Assembly (NCBI RefSeq): GCF_006864135.1
Contig: NZ_SADV01000007.1
Coordinates: 124,001-188,000 of the forward strand
Origin: Lysinibacillus sphaericus
GTDB lineage: Bacteria; Bacillota; Bacilli; Bacillales_A; Planococcaceae
Direction: 5' to 3'
Length of the DNA: 64,000 nt
The notes beneath the pieces are model-generated. The model saw nothing but the letters and a program-made list of their open reading frames with translations, did not search any database and was not told where the DNA came from. Shown piece by piece: positions 1 through 8,548 of the stretch. Both the position numbers and the translations under genes were made by a program. How positions within the stretch are numbered: the stretch's first letter is position 1; every line of letters begins with the position of its first letter.

Positions 1-5
1 ATAAA

Positions 6-710
6 TCATTCATCAAAGTGCTGAAAAAAAGATGCAATAGTATGTAAAGAAATTTGTTCGATAGCATTCGCTTCAATTTGCTCATTGGAACAGCAAGCTA
101 TAGAATACTGTTGTTCAATACTAGTGGTTAAAAAATATAGAGAATCCAATTGGTTTGTAGCATTTAAATGAATGCCACCACCATGAATTTTAAAAAAGAA
201 GGATTGAAGTGGCAAAGACAAGCCTACACCACAACATTTAATATAGGCTTCCTTCAATGTCCATAGTTTATAAAAATAATTTAATTGATTTCTGTCAGAC
301 AAAGCTATTAAATCTTCATATTCCTCGGGAGCAAAAATATGTTGAGCGAGATTGAGATCCAGTATTTTTTGCTTTTCAATATCGACGCCGATTTCCATAT
401 TACTAATACCACAAAGAACATAATTTCCTGAATGTGAAATATTAAAAAAGGCGTAAGGTAGATTTTTCACATATGGTTTACCATATGTATTATTGTCAAA
501 TTCAATAGCTGATGGGGCAATATTAAAATTTGTTGAAATTAAATATCTTGCTAATATGTCGGCTAATAAGCCTCGCTTATAGTCATCTTTGAAATGGAAT
601 CGCTGAAGTTTGTTCTGTTTGTCTTTTGAAATGAAAGCTGTGAGTTTTGAATGGTATTTATCGAAATGCGAATCTGTAATGGAAAGTAGAGCAAGTTTTA
701 TGATGATCAG
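6..710 (-). CDS. Sfp-type 4'-phosphopantetheinyl transferase, start codon unclear
   Basis: Transfers phosphopantetheine from CoA to a serine of carrier proteins (fatty acid, polyketide or nonribosomal peptide synthases). The GTG at 470 gives only a 154-residue C-terminal part, but the same frame stays open upstream to a stop at 711-713. The extra part translates to plausible PPTase sequence (RFHFKDDYKRGLL, then YGKPYV just before NISHSG). Family motifs NISHSG, GVDIEK (metal ligands) and WTLKEAYIK are present. The full frame encodes up to 234 residues; Sfp has about 224. No ATG, GTG or TTG lies in the upstream part. Only CTG (708-710), two ATC codons and ATA follow a purine-rich AGGGGGG stretch. 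The gene may use a rare start or carry a small indel near 696-711. No synthase is visible next to it; the window ends on its downstream side. Confidence 0.8.
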   Translation of the reverse strand: MIIIKLALLSITDSHFDKYHSKLTAFISKDKQNKLQRFHFKDDYKRGLLADILARYLISTNFNIAPSAIEFDNNTYGKPYVKNLPYAFFNISHSGNYVLCGISNMEIGVDIEKQKILDLNLAQHIFAPEEYEDLIALSDRNQLNYFYKLWTLKEAYIKCCGVGLSLPLQSFFFKIHGGGIHLNATNQLDSLYFLTTSIEQQYSIACCSNEQIEANAIEQISLHTIASFFQHFDE

Positions 711-727
711 TCACCCCCCTTTTATGT

Positions 728-890
728 TTAACCTCTAAATATTTGCTGCCTATATTCCTTTGATGCTAACTCGGCATAGCGTTTTAAATAGCTCTGAAAA
801 TCTACCTGCACTTTGATAGCCTACTGTTCGAGCAATTTCGTTAATAGGGAGCTCTGTATGAGAATTAGAGATACCCCGTTTTGTATTCAT
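728..890 (-). pseudogene. AraC-family regulator C-terminal remnant, frameshifted
   Basis: Reading the minus strand from ATG at 890 gives a short peptide containing INEIARTVGYQSAGRFSELFK, typical of the second helix-turn-helix of AraC regulators, before a stop at 750-752. A one-base frame change near the FK codons yields YAELASKEYRQQIFRG and a stop at 728-730, the usual tail of such proteins. The N-terminal domain and first helix-turn-helix are absent. It lies directly upstream of the PPTase gene, so it may be the relic of a siderophore or peptide-synthase regulator. This is inference from motif resemblance only. Confidence 0.6.
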
Positions 891-902
891 ATAAAATATC
901 TA

Positions 903-1895
903 TTAAACCTGTAAAAGCTTCAATATATCTTTCCCAATCTGCCCAGGGTTTGTCGCCAATATAGGAGAGCGATAATTTGATAACACAACGACGCCTGTTT
1001 GTTGTGCTTTATCAAAACCTAGATAACTAGAGAAAGCTTTCGTCGAACCGTTATGCCAAATGATATTGTCCTCAAGAAGCCATCCTAGACCAATACCCAT
1101 ATGTTCCGAAAAGGTTTCAGTAGCTTGATGTGATAATGAATAACCTAAATTCTCATCACTTAAATGTACTTTCATAAATTTTAAAAGATCATTGACAGTT
1201 GAACGGACTGCCCCTGCCGCCATAAAGTCATTCATTTGGAGCGGAGGCTTCTTATGTCCAAGAATCGTGTAGCCTTGCAATACTGCCTCTGCTTGATCAG
1301 AAGGGATAGAAATAAATGTATTTGGCATATTTAAAGGATCTGTTAATCTTTGTTTAATAGCTGTTTCATAATCAGTGTGAAGTGTATTGGCTAAAATATA
1401 TCCTAAAAGCCCCATTCCTACATTAGAATATCTAAATTTAACTTTAGGCTCTTCTGTGTGCGTTTTAAAATAATTTATAGTCTCTTCCAGTGAATATTGG
1501 CAAAAGGGATCACGAGGTGTTTGTGCGTCAAAAAGATTGTAAATGTTCTTCAGCACACCTATTCCTGGTAGTCCAGAAGTATGGTTTGCTAAATGTTTGA
1601 GTGTGACAGGGTGATTATCGGGAATATCAGAAAAGTATTTGCCAATAGAGTCTTCTACATGGATTTTTCCTTCCTGAATCATTTCCCCTAATATGGATGT
1701 AGTAAAAACTTTAGAAATCGACCCAACTTCATATATATAAGGCTTTTCTTCCAGCATAAATTTCGAACCACCGAAAGTAAAAGTAGCTTCTTGGTCTTGA
1801 GAAATGATACCGATAGATAAAGCAACATTTGGACGGGTTTTTATATAGGGATAAGCAATTTTAAATATGTCCTTTTTTAAATCGTGTAAATCCAC
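903..1895 (-). CDS. Beta-lactamase-family serine hydrolase (class C / PBP4* type)
   Basis: A 330-residue member of the serine beta-lactamase/transpeptidase-like family. Visible catalytic motifs are S59-I-S-K62 (nucleophile and general base), YSN near residue 156 and HNG near residue 280. There is no signal peptide or membrane segment, so it is probably a cytoplasmic esterase or peptidase-like enzyme; true beta-lactamase activity cannot be claimed. The start is GTG (1893-1895) preceded by TGGAGG. It follows the marR gene by 13 bases on the same strand, so the two are likely one operon and the regulator may control the hydrolase. Confidence 0.85.
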   Translation of the reverse strand: MDLHDLKKDIFKIAYPYIKTRPNVALSIGIISQDQEATFTFGGSKFMLEEKPYIYEVGSISKVFTTSILGEMIQEGKIHVEDSIGKYFSDIPDNHPVTLKHLANHTSGLPGIGVLKNIYNLFDAQTPRDPFCQYSLEETINYFKTHTEEPKVKFRYSNVGMGLLGYILANTLHTDYETAIKQRLTDPLNMPNTFISIPSDQAEAVLQGYTILGHKKPPLQMNDFMAAGAVRSTVNDLLKFMKVHLSDENLGYSLSHQATETFSEHMGIGLGWLLEDNIIWHNGSTKAFSSYLGFDKAQQTGVVVLSNYRSPILATNPGQIGKDILKLLQV

Positions 1896-1908
1896 AATAA
1901 TACCTCCA

Positions 1909-2367
1909 TTAAGAACGTTTATTTTTTTCCTGCTCTTCTGAAATAATAAAACGTAATTTCAAAAGTATGTCTTTTAATTGTAACAAGTCCTCTCTATTGA
2001 GCTTTGTATAATATTTATAAATAATAGCAAGCTCAATTTCCTCCTGCTTTTGAAAATAAAGATGTCCCCGTTCATCTAGTTCTATAATAACCTCTCTACG
2101 ATCCTTTTTACTCATTGTTCTTTTTATATAATCTTCTTGCTCCAGCCTATTTACTAGTTGGCTAACAGCACTTGGGGATGTACCCATTAACTTGGCTAAT
2201 TCATAAGTTTGAAGGGGACCTTTCGTCTGAAGAAGAGTTAAAAATACTGCTTGTTTTGTAGTTAATGTTTCATCGAACAATGAGGAAAATTCTTCAGTTA
2301 ACATTAAAGTGGTTTCATATTCAACTTGATTGATTTCTTTAACAAGATGCACCAAATCCTTATCCAT
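1909..2367 (-). CDS. MarR-family transcriptional regulator
   Basis: A small winged-helix regulator of 152 residues. The core (TTKQAVFLTLLQTKGPLQTYELAKLMG, then SPSAVSQLVNRLEQEDYI) and the wing SKKDRREVIIELDERG are typical of MarR proteins that respond to phenolic or other small ligands. A GTG at 2379 would add four residues, but the GGTGG Shine-Dalgarno sits eight bases before the ATG at 2365-2367, so the shorter start is preferred. It is transcribed divergently from argF and upstream of the serine hydrolase. Confidence 0.88.
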   Translation of the reverse strand: MDKDLVHLVKEINQVEYETTLMLTEEFSSLFDETLTTKQAVFLTLLQTKGPLQTYELAKLMGTSPSAVSQLVNRLEQEDYIKRTMSKKDRREVIIELDERGHLYFQKQEEIELAIIYKYYTKLNREDLLQLKDILLKLRFIISEEQEKNKRS

Positions 2368-2457
2368 GTATTTTACCACCTAAATAATTAATATATATAA
2401 ATTATAAATATGTATTAACAGTAATGCAATTTTCTTACTATGCGATCGAAGATGGAA

Positions 2458-2541
2458 TATGCATAAATATTCGATTATTCGGATTTTAGACACAACTGAA
2501 GATAAAATTCTAACTTTTTAAAATAAACATAAAAATTCAGT
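2458..2541. promoter_or_regulatory. Two predicted ArgR/AhrC boxes upstream of argF
   Basis: Two 18-base matches to the Bacillus arginine-repressor box (CATGAATAAAAATKCAAK) are seen: 2458-2475 (about 14 of 18 positions) and 2524-2541 (about 12 of 18, including the core AAAAATTCA). The second ends at the first base of the proposed -35 element. Two boxes upstream of an arginine-biosynthesis gene fit AhrC repression. The assignment is by hand alignment only. Confidence 0.5.
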
Positions 2542-2570
2542 TGATTTTATATTTATGCATTTGCTATACT
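2541..2570 (+). promoter_or_regulatory. Predicted sigma-A promoter of argF
   Basis: TTGATT at 2541-2546 and TATACT at 2565-2570 are separated by 18 bases; a TGC precedes the -10. Initiation would fall about 25-30 bases before the argF start. Confidence 0.5.
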
Positions 2571-2604
2571 AAGCCCAACAGCAATTAAACAAGGAGCGAA
2601 GGTT

Positions 2605-3570
2605 ATGAAATTACTCGAGGAAGTACAGTTAAAGTTAGTATCTAGTTTAAAAGGTAAGGACTTATTAACCTTTCTAGACTATACAAGTGAAGAGGTTCAG
2701 CAGTTAGTTGAATTAGCGACACAGCTGAAAATGATTACTAAAGAAGGGAAATGTCCGAAGCTGCTAGAAGGTAAGACACTCGGCATGATTTTTGAAAAAC
2801 ATTCAACTCGTACTCGTATTTCATTTGAAGTTGGTATGAACCAATTAGGTGGAAAAGGTATGTTTATGCATGCGCGTGATTTACAGATTGGTCGTGGTGA
2901 ATCGATTTATGATACAGCACATGTGTTATCAGGTTATTTAGATGGTATTATGATTCGTGCGAACGCTCATGCAATGGTAAAGGAGCTTGCAGAGCATGCA
3001 TCTATACCGGTCATCAATGGACTAACGGATATTTATCACCCATGCCAAGCTTTAGCTGATTTAGAAACAATTATTGAAAATAAAGGTCACCTAAAAGGAT
3101 TAAAAATTGCCTATGTTGGAGATGGCAACAACGTGGCACACTCTTTAGTAGTCGCTTCTGCTCATGTAGGAATGAACGTGGCAGTAGCAACGCCAGTTGG
3201 CTATGAATGTGATGCAGAGGTGATCGCAAAAGCACAGGCTATCGCAGCAGCAAATGGTAGCACAATTATAATTACAAATGATCCTGTAGAAGCGGTGTTA
3301 AACGCGGACGTAGTATACGCGGATGTATGGACATCAATGGGGCATGAAGAGGAGACTGCAAAACGTCTACAAGACTTTGCAGGTTATCAAATAAATGATG
3401 AGCTAGTAGCATTCGCAAAACCGAATTATATGTTCCTACACTGTTTACCAGCTCATCGTGAAGAAGAAGTAGCGTCATCTGTTATAGATAGCCCAAATTC
3501 CTATATTTTTGAGCAAGCGGAAAATAGACTCCATGCACAAAAAGCAGTGCTAGCATCAATTCTAGCTTAA
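2605..3570 (+). CDS. argF: Ornithine carbamoyltransferase
   Basis: Cytoplasmic trimeric enzyme joining carbamoyl phosphate to ornithine to give citrulline in arginine synthesis. The 321-residue protein has the carbamoyl-phosphate motif STRTR, the HPCQALAD motif and [10 protein letters not shown] near the C terminus, which marks the ornithine-specific member of the family. ATG is preceded by AAGGAG at good distance. It stands alone here, without the argCJBD-carAB genes with which it clusters in B. subtilis. The TAA stop lies inside the inverted arm of a dispersed repeat (3567-3581). Confidence 0.97.
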   Translation: MKLLEEVQLKLVSSLKGKDLLTFLDYTSEEVQQLVELATQLKMITKEGKCPKLLEGKTLGMIFEKHSTRTRISFEVGMNQLGGKGMFMHARDLQIGRGESIYDTAHVLSGYLDGIMIRANAHAMVKELAEHASIPVINGLTDIYHPCQALADLETIIENKGHLKGLKIAYVGDGNNVAHSLVVASAHVGMNVAVATPVGYECDAEVIAKAQAIAAANGSTIIITNDPVEAVLNADVVYADVWTSMGHEEETAKRLQDFAGYQINDELVAFAKPNYMFLHCLPAHREEEVASSVIDSPNSYIFEQAENRLHAQKAVLASILA

Positions 3571-3615
3571 CTTCTTTCAGCAAGTGTTTTTTTGCAGCGA
3601 AAGCGAAGCGTATTC
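3567..3615. repeat. Family I dispersed repeat, partial copy after argF
   Basis: TTAACTTCTTTCAGC, the arm shared by copies after pheT and trxA, starts two bases before the argF TAA and is followed by a GCGAAAGCGAAGCG module. The matching right arm is missing. The 354 bases between argF and the LysR gene otherwise hold a short ORF and a terminator. Confidence 0.6.
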
Positions 3616-3695
3616 TACAATTGTTTTGAAGTATTATACTTCTTAGTGGAGATACTATATAAAGAGAGTTCGTATTGGCAACAGGGGGTGTCAAT

Positions 3696-3782
3696 ATGAA
3701 TAACATAAAGTGGTTGCAGACAGAGGGATGTAAGCCACGCGTGATGTATGTTATCAAGATGGATGACCACATCGCTACATAA
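3696..3782 (+). CDS. Possible 28-residue small ORF
   Basis: ATG to TAA frame MNNIKWLQTEGCKPRVMYVI... with a strong AGGGGGTG Shine-Dalgarno seven to eight bases upstream. It ends four bases before a clear terminator hairpin, so it looks like a self-contained small transcript. A TATACT or TATATAAA promoter element could lie at 3636-3662. No family is recognised; translation is unproven. Confidence 0.35.
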   Translation: MNNIKWLQTEGCKPRVMYVIKMDDHIAT

Positions 3783-3784
3783 TA

Positions 3785-3817
3785 AAGTAACCTGGGAGAC
3801 GCTAGGTTACTTTTTTC
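3785..3817 (+). terminator. Rho-independent terminator
   Basis: The stem AAAGTAACCT / AGGTTACTTT with loop GGGAGACGCT is followed by a T run. It terminates argF and/or the small ORF. Confidence 0.85.
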
Positions 3818-3924
3818 TTGTTAACTGCCCATTTACTTCAATACCTAGTTTTCCAATATTTTATAGAGAATTAAAACGATTATCTATATAATAGGATAAA
3901 TAAGTTATTTGAGGAGGGCTTCAG

Positions 3925-4824
3925 ATGAATATTGACCATATCGAAGCGTTTTTATATGTAGTGCATTATAAAAGTATTCATAAGGCCGCAAATGCATTGT
4001 TTTTATCTCAACCGACTGTGACGGCACGTATTAAATCATTGGAGCGAGAGTTAAATGTAGAGTTATTTCATCGCGATGGGCGAAGTGTAATATTATCGGA
4101 TAAAGGCAAGGATTTTCTACCTTTTGCGACACAGATTGTGCAAACCTTCGAACAGGGAAAGAAACAATTAGAGGAAACGAAGGAGTCTGACGAAGTGTGC
4201 ATTGGTACAAATGGTGTCACCGCACAATATTTTTTAGCTTACGCAATGCCAAAATGGAAGAAAGACTTTCCACATTTACGCTTTCAGATTATCACAGGTT
4301 CAACAGCGGTGATTTTAGAAAAATTACAAAGTCATCAAATCCATCTTGGTCTAATTCAATACGTGCATAGGGAAGGGATTTGTAATGAGCTATTGCTAAG
4401 TAATGCAGTCAAACTTGTGATGCATCGCGAGCATCCCTTTATACAACAAAATCTAATAAAAGCAAAGGAACTGGCACAACAGAAAATGGTGTTTTTTGAA
4501 TGTGGGGCTTTTGATTGGAATTATGTGCATAAAATGTTTGAGGTAGAGGGCGTATCAGCAAATATTGAAGTGCGAACGGATCATTTAGAAGTAGCGAAAG
4601 AATTTATCCGTACAAGGGAGTATATGAGTTTTTTACCATATCTTTGTGTAAAAAAAGAACTTGAAAGCGGTGAGTTTGTAGAGATTGATATCAAACATTT
4701 ACTTGATATGGATCAACACATTTTTCTAACGTATAAAAATAAACAGACGCTGGCACCAGCCTTTTGGAAAACAATAGTAGAAACAGCTGAGCAATTTGAA
4801 ATCATTCAAGAAAATCTGAATTGA
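3925..4824 (+). CDS. LysR-family regulator (AscR/YtlI-like)
   Basis: A 299-residue LysR-type regulator. The N-terminal helix-turn-helix is clear (HKAANALFLSQPTVTARIKSLE, about residues 17-38), followed by a two-lobe ligand-binding domain. It lies directly upstream of, and in the same direction as, a sulfur-compound operon whose B. subtilis counterpart is activated by the LysR protein AscR (YtlI). Control of that operon is therefore likely, with a sulfur metabolite as ligand; this is inference from context. GAGGAGG precedes the ATG. Confidence 0.85.
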   Translation: MNIDHIEAFLYVVHYKSIHKAANALFLSQPTVTARIKSLERELNVELFHRDGRSVILSDKGKDFLPFATQIVQTFEQGKKQLEETKESDEVCIGTNGVTAQYFLAYAMPKWKKDFPHLRFQIITGSTAVILEKLQSHQIHLGLIQYVHREGICNELLLSNAVKLVMHREHPFIQQNLIKAKELAQQKMVFFECGAFDWNYVHKMFEVEGVSANIEVRTDHLEVAKEFIRTREYMSFLPYLCVKKELESGEFVEIDIKHLLDMDQHIFLTYKNKQTLAPAFWKTIVETAEQFEIIQENLN

Positions 4825-4911
4825 TAAAATTTTTTATAAGTCAGTAAATTTTTTTCTATTAAGTAGCCTATTGCAAACTGTATAAATGAACTGTATTATC
4901 TTCCTCAACCC

Positions 4912-4950
4912 TATTTTATTTATGAGTACCCATAAATAAAATATTTTTTT
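4912..4950 (+). terminator. AT-rich hairpin between the LysR gene and the sulfur operon
   Basis: A perfect 13-base inverted repeat, TATTTTATTTATG (4912-4924) and CATAAATAAAATA (4931-4943), has a 6-base loop and is followed directly by T7. It could terminate the LysR transcript, or be an operator for the downstream promoter, or both. The remaining bases up to 5010 hold the leader and the AAGGAGG of cmoJ. Confidence 0.6.
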
Positions 4951-5010
4951 AAATATAAAACATACTTAACCACTATGTTTAGTAAAAATAAAATTTAAGG
5001 AGGAACAAAT

Positions 5011-6339
5011 ATGGTGAGACAGGACAAAATTCGATTCGGGGCTATTATTCATGGTGTGGGTGGTAATATTTCAGGTTGGCGTCATCCTAAGGTGGCTAGC
5101 AATCAAAGTGTAAGCTTGCCGTTTTATATTCAGCAAGCACAAAAGGCTGAGCAGGGGAAATTTGATGTTGCTTTTATTGCAGATGGTTTGTTCATTAATG
5201 AAAAATCTATTCCCCATTTTTTAAATCGTTTCGAGCCAATAACAATTCTTTCGGCGCTAGCAGTAGCAACGAAAAACATCGGGTTAGTTGGTACTGTATC
5301 AACTTCCTATAGCGAACCATTTACAGTTGCACGCCAATTTGCCTCTTTGGATCATATTAGTGGGGGCCGTGCAGGGTGGAATGTTGTTACGACACCATTA
5401 GAAAGTACTGCTTTAAACTATAATAAATCAATTGAACAGCATCCTAGCCATACAGAACGCTATCAAATTGCTGAGGAATATTTAGAAGTGGTAAAGGGCT
5501 TGTGGGATTCATGGGAAGATGATGCTTTCATAGCAGATGTAGAACATGATGTATTTTTCGATCCTGAAAAGCTGCACACACTAAATCATAAGGGCAACTA
5601 TTTTTCAGTACAAGGTCCGCTGAATATAGCACGCTCTAAGCAGGGGCAGCCTGTTATTTTCCAAGCAGGTTCTTCAGATGCAGGAATTCGATTAGCCGCA
5701 AAGGATGCAGACGCAATCTTTACACATGGATCGTCATTAGAAGAATCACAGAAATTTTATAAAAGAGTAAAGACTGAGGTTGTGGCATTTGAACGCAATC
5801 CAGATGAAGTTAAAATTTTCCCAGGAATCTCTCCGATTATTGGCGATACGCTTGAGGAAGCGGAAGCGAAGTATCAGGAAATTGTTGAGCTTGTTTCGAT
5901 AGAGCGCGCACTTGCTTATCTTGGTCGGTATTTCGATCATCATGATTTTTCACAATATGATGTAGATGCTCCGTTCCCAGAGCTTGGTGATATTGGAGCA
6001 AACAGCTTTAGAAGTACGACTGATTATATTAAAAAATATGCCAAACAAGAAGGGCTAACATTGCGACAAGTAGCGTTACGTGAGGCAACCCCCAAAACAG
6101 CATTCTTTGGTACAGCAGAGCATGTTGCTGACCTCGTGCAGGAATGGTTTGAGCAAGAGGCGGCTGATGGCTTTATTATAGGCGTTACTGTACCTGGAGC
6201 ACTGGATGATTTTGTAGACAAGGTTGTGCCGATTTTACAAGCAAGAGGGCTATACCGTGAAGAATATGAAGCTGACACATTACGTGGTAACTTAGGTTTA
6301 CCATTTAAAGAAAGCCGTTATGTCAAACAGTCTGTCTAA
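5011..6339 (+). CDS. cmoJ: NtaA/SnaA/DszA-type FMN-dependent monooxygenase
   Basis: A 442-residue bacterial luciferase-like (LLM) monooxygenase of the NtaA/SnaA/DszA/YxeK group, which uses FMNH2 and O2 to oxidise C-S or C-N bonds. Landmarks are FDVAFIADG near the N terminus, [31 protein letters not shown], and [13 protein letters not shown]. Length and neighbours (a second LLM enzyme, a glutaredoxin-like protein, cystine-type transporter, acetyltransferase) match YtnJ/CmoJ of the B. subtilis S-alkylcysteine operon; the YxeK paralog is the alternative. TTTAAGGAGG precedes the ATG. First gene of the operon here. Confidence 0.85.
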   Translation: MVRQDKIRFGAIIHGVGGNISGWRHPKVASNQSVSLPFYIQQAQKAEQGKFDVAFIADGLFINEKSIPHFLNRFEPITILSALAVATKNIGLVGTVSTSYSEPFTVARQFASLDHISGGRAGWNVVTTPLESTALNYNKSIEQHPSHTERYQIAEEYLEVVKGLWDSWEDDAFIADVEHDVFFDPEKLHTLNHKGNYFSVQGPLNIARSKQGQPVIFQAGSSDAGIRLAAKDADAIFTHGSSLEESQKFYKRVKTEVVAFERNPDEVKIFPGISPIIGDTLEEAEAKYQEIVELVSIERALAYLGRYFDHHDFSQYDVDAPFPELGDIGANSFRSTTDYIKKYAKQEGLTLRQVALREATPKTAFFGTAEHVADLVQEWFEQEAADGFIIGVTVPGALDDFVDKVVPILQARGLYREEYEADTLRGNLGLPFKESRYVKQSV

Positions 6340-6385
6340 AAACCAAGTATAAATATAAGAATAAATGTATTTAAGGAGGCAATGT

Positions 6386-7396
6386 ATGAGCTATTCATTA
6401 GGTATATTAGATCAAAGCCCTATTATTGAGGATGCTACAAACGAGAAGACCTTACAAAAAACAGTGGCTCTAGCACAAAAGGCAGAGCAATTGGGCTACT
6501 CACGTTTTTGGGTGTCAGAGCACCACAATACAGATACATTAGCAGGATCATCGCCGGAGGTATTAGTATCTTATCTCCTTGCGAAAACAAAGTCTATCAA
6601 TATTGGATCGGGTGGAGTAATGCTACAGCACTACAGTCCTTACAAGGTAGCAGAAAACTTCCATGTTCTCGCATCGTTGGAGCCAGGCCGTGTTGATTTA
6701 GGCATAGGGAAAGCACCGGGCGGTTTACCTCTCTCTACGAAGGCATTGCAATATGGCACCCTCAATAAAGGCGAAAATGATTTTGAGGAAAGATTAACAT
6801 TTTTACAGCAATTAATTGAGCAAACAGTACTAGCAGAGCACGAGTTATATGGGATACAGGCAACACCGATTCCAAAGATAAAGCCAGCATTATTTTTACT
6901 TGGGGCAAGTCCACAGAGCGCCGCACTTGCAGGTACACTAGGCATTGCGTTTGTCTTTGCGCGATTTATTAATAGTGATAATGATGTATTAGCACAAGCA
7001 GCTACAGCTTATCGCACGCATCATCCAAACGGTCATTTTGCCGTCTCCATCGCAGCACTTGCAGCCCCTACAAAAGAAGAGGCGATAGCGTTAGTTGGTG
7101 ATCAAAAAATTACGAAGGTGCATTTAGCGAGTGGCAAAAGTCTAACATTACAATCAGTAGAACTTGCAGAGAAATTTGGTCAGGAATCTGGGGAGTCATT
7201 TACGGTGAAGCAATATGATGCAGATATTTTATGTGGGACTCCGGATGATATTAAAACGATATTAGATGACTACCATGTGCGCTATCAAATTGATGAGTAT
7301 ATTTTGCATACGCCTGTGTTGAAGGAATTTGAACGGGAACGATCATTTGAGCTATTGAGTCCAGTCAATTTACAGCAAAAGGAAGCGGTAAGCTAA
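6386..7396 (+). CDS. cmoO: LLM class flavin-dependent oxidoreductase (YtmO-like)
   Basis: A 336-residue luciferase-like flavoprotein of the MsnO8/YtmO type, with the N-terminal signature LGILDQSPI, GYSRFWVSEHHN, then GSGGVMLQHYSPYKVAENF and DLGIGKAPGG. The start is the ATG at 6386, after AAGGAGG; an upstream in-frame start at 6365 lacks a ribosome-binding site and would add seven odd residues. B. subtilis CmoO acts in S-alkylcysteine breakdown together with CmoJ and CmoI. The exact reaction split between the two oxygenases is not evident from sequence. Confidence 0.85.
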   Translation: MSYSLGILDQSPIIEDATNEKTLQKTVALAQKAEQLGYSRFWVSEHHNTDTLAGSSPEVLVSYLLAKTKSINIGSGGVMLQHYSPYKVAENFHVLASLEPGRVDLGIGKAPGGLPLSTKALQYGTLNKGENDFEERLTFLQQLIEQTVLAEHELYGIQATPIPKIKPALFLLGASPQSAALAGTLGIAFVFARFINSDNDVLAQAATAYRTHHPNGHFAVSIAALAAPTKEEAIALVGDQKITKVHLASGKSLTLQSVELAEKFGQESGESFTVKQYDADILCGTPDDIKTILDDYHVRYQIDEYILHTPVLKEFERERSFELLSPVNLQQKEAVS

Positions 7397-7403
7397 GGAA
7401 GAA

Positions 7404-7682
7404 ATGATTATGACGAAAAATATAGATGTAATAGTTTGGTCAAAGCAAGGTTGTAGTTATTGTGATGAAGTGAAAACACATTTGAAACAACAAGGTATTT
7501 CTTATAAAACCGTAGATGTAACACATAATGACGCATTCCGTGACATCTTAGAAGCAAAATATGGTGTCCGTTATGTTCCGGTTGTCGAAATTGGAGCAAA
7601 TGGCGTCTTTAAAGCAGTAACAGAAATTGGGTTGGAGCATTTAAAAGCAGCGCTTGCTGTTGATTTACCGTCGCATGCATAA
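7404..7682 (+). CDS. cmoI: Glutaredoxin-like thiol-disulfide protein (YtnI-like)
   Basis: Small thioredoxin-fold protein of 92 residues (or 90 from ATG 7410). It has a CSYC redox motif near residue 17, the cis-Pro loop RYVPVVEIG, and glutaredoxin length. It matches CmoI (YtnI) in the B. subtilis ytmI operon by position between the monooxygenases and transporter genes. It may supply reducing equivalents or handle mixed disulfides during S-alkylcysteine oxidation. Eight bases separate it from cmoO. Confidence 0.8.
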   Translation: MIMTKNIDVIVWSKQGCSYCDEVKTHLKQQGISYKTVDVTHNDAFRDILEAKYGVRYVPVVEIGANGVFKAVTEIGLEHLKAALAVDLPSHA

Positions 7683-7697
7683 GAAGAGAGGGATTCT

Positions 7698-8522
7698 ATG
7701 AAAAAATTATCATTTTATTTACTATTGTTGCTAGTTTTACTTTTAACCGCTTGTACAAGTTCTGAAAAGTTCGAAGGGGATACTAGTGAGAATAAAGCTG
7801 CGCAAGGTGGAAAGGACGTTCGAAAAATTATTGTCGGTACCGGTACTCAATTTCCAAATATCTGCTTTATTGATGATAAGGGGAATTTAACAGGTTATGA
7901 TGTGGAGCTTGTTCGCGCTATTGATGAGAAGCTACCAGAATATGAGTTTGAATTTAAAACAATGGAATTTTCAAATTTATTACTAAGTTTAGAGACAAGA
8001 AAGATTGACTTTGTTGCCCATCAAATGGAAGTCAATAGTGAACGAGAGGAGAAATTCCTCTTTAATAAAGAGCCTTATAATGTATTCCCATTAAAAGTAA
8101 CAGTCAATGCAAAAAACAATTCTATTCAATCCATTGATGATTTGAAAGGGAAAAACGTTAGTGTTTCGCCAACTAGTAACTCTGCTGTCTATATAGAAAA
8201 ATACAATAAGGAACATAATTTAGGTGCTAATATTGTCTATTCGTCAGGCTCGGTTGATGTTCATAATCAACTTGCAACAGGTCGAATCGATGCAATCATT
8301 ACAACACCATTTGCAGTAAAGTACTATAACGAAAGCAATAAGGCACAGGAGAAGGTAGTAGGAGATGCTTTATTAAATTCAAAAGTTTACTTCTTATTAA
8401 ATAAAGACGAGGTCGTCTTACAGGAGCGACTTGATGATGCTATCCGAGAATTAAAGGCAGAAGGCGTCATTAGTAAGTTAAGTAAGAAATGGCTAGGTGA
8501 CGATTATTCAGTAGACTTCTAA
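7698..8522 (+). CDS. Amino-acid ABC transporter substrate-binding lipoprotein (TcyJ/TcyK-like)
   Basis: A 274-residue solute-binding protein of family 3. It starts with MKKLSFYLLLL and has an LTAC lipobox with Cys19, so it is lipid-anchored outside the membrane. The body carries NLTGYDVELVRAIDEKLPEYEFEF and ATGRIDAIITTPFAV, typical of cystine/polar amino-acid receptors. B. subtilis has two such receptors in the equivalent operon (TcyJ, TcyK); only one is present here. The ligand is probably cystine or an S-substituted cysteine derivative, by context. Confidence 0.88.
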   Translation: MKKLSFYLLLLLVLLLTACTSSEKFEGDTSENKAAQGGKDVRKIIVGTGTQFPNICFIDDKGNLTGYDVELVRAIDEKLPEYEFEFKTMEFSNLLLSLETRKIDFVAHQMEVNSEREEKFLFNKEPYNVFPLKVTVNAKNNSIQSIDDLKGKNVSVSPTSNSAVYIEKYNKEHNLGANIVYSSGSVDVHNQLATGRIDAIITTPFAVKYYNESNKAQEKVVGDALLNSKVYFLLNKDEVVLQERLDDAIRELKAEGVISKLSKKWLGDDYSVDF

Positions 8523-8548
8523 ACGAGATAGGAGAGGGAGAAGGAAGT

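Noticed and set aside
3482..3772. 96-residue minus-strand ORF after argF
   Set aside because: Overlaps the argF end, a repeat and the small plus-strand ORF; no ribosome-binding site and no recognisable domain.
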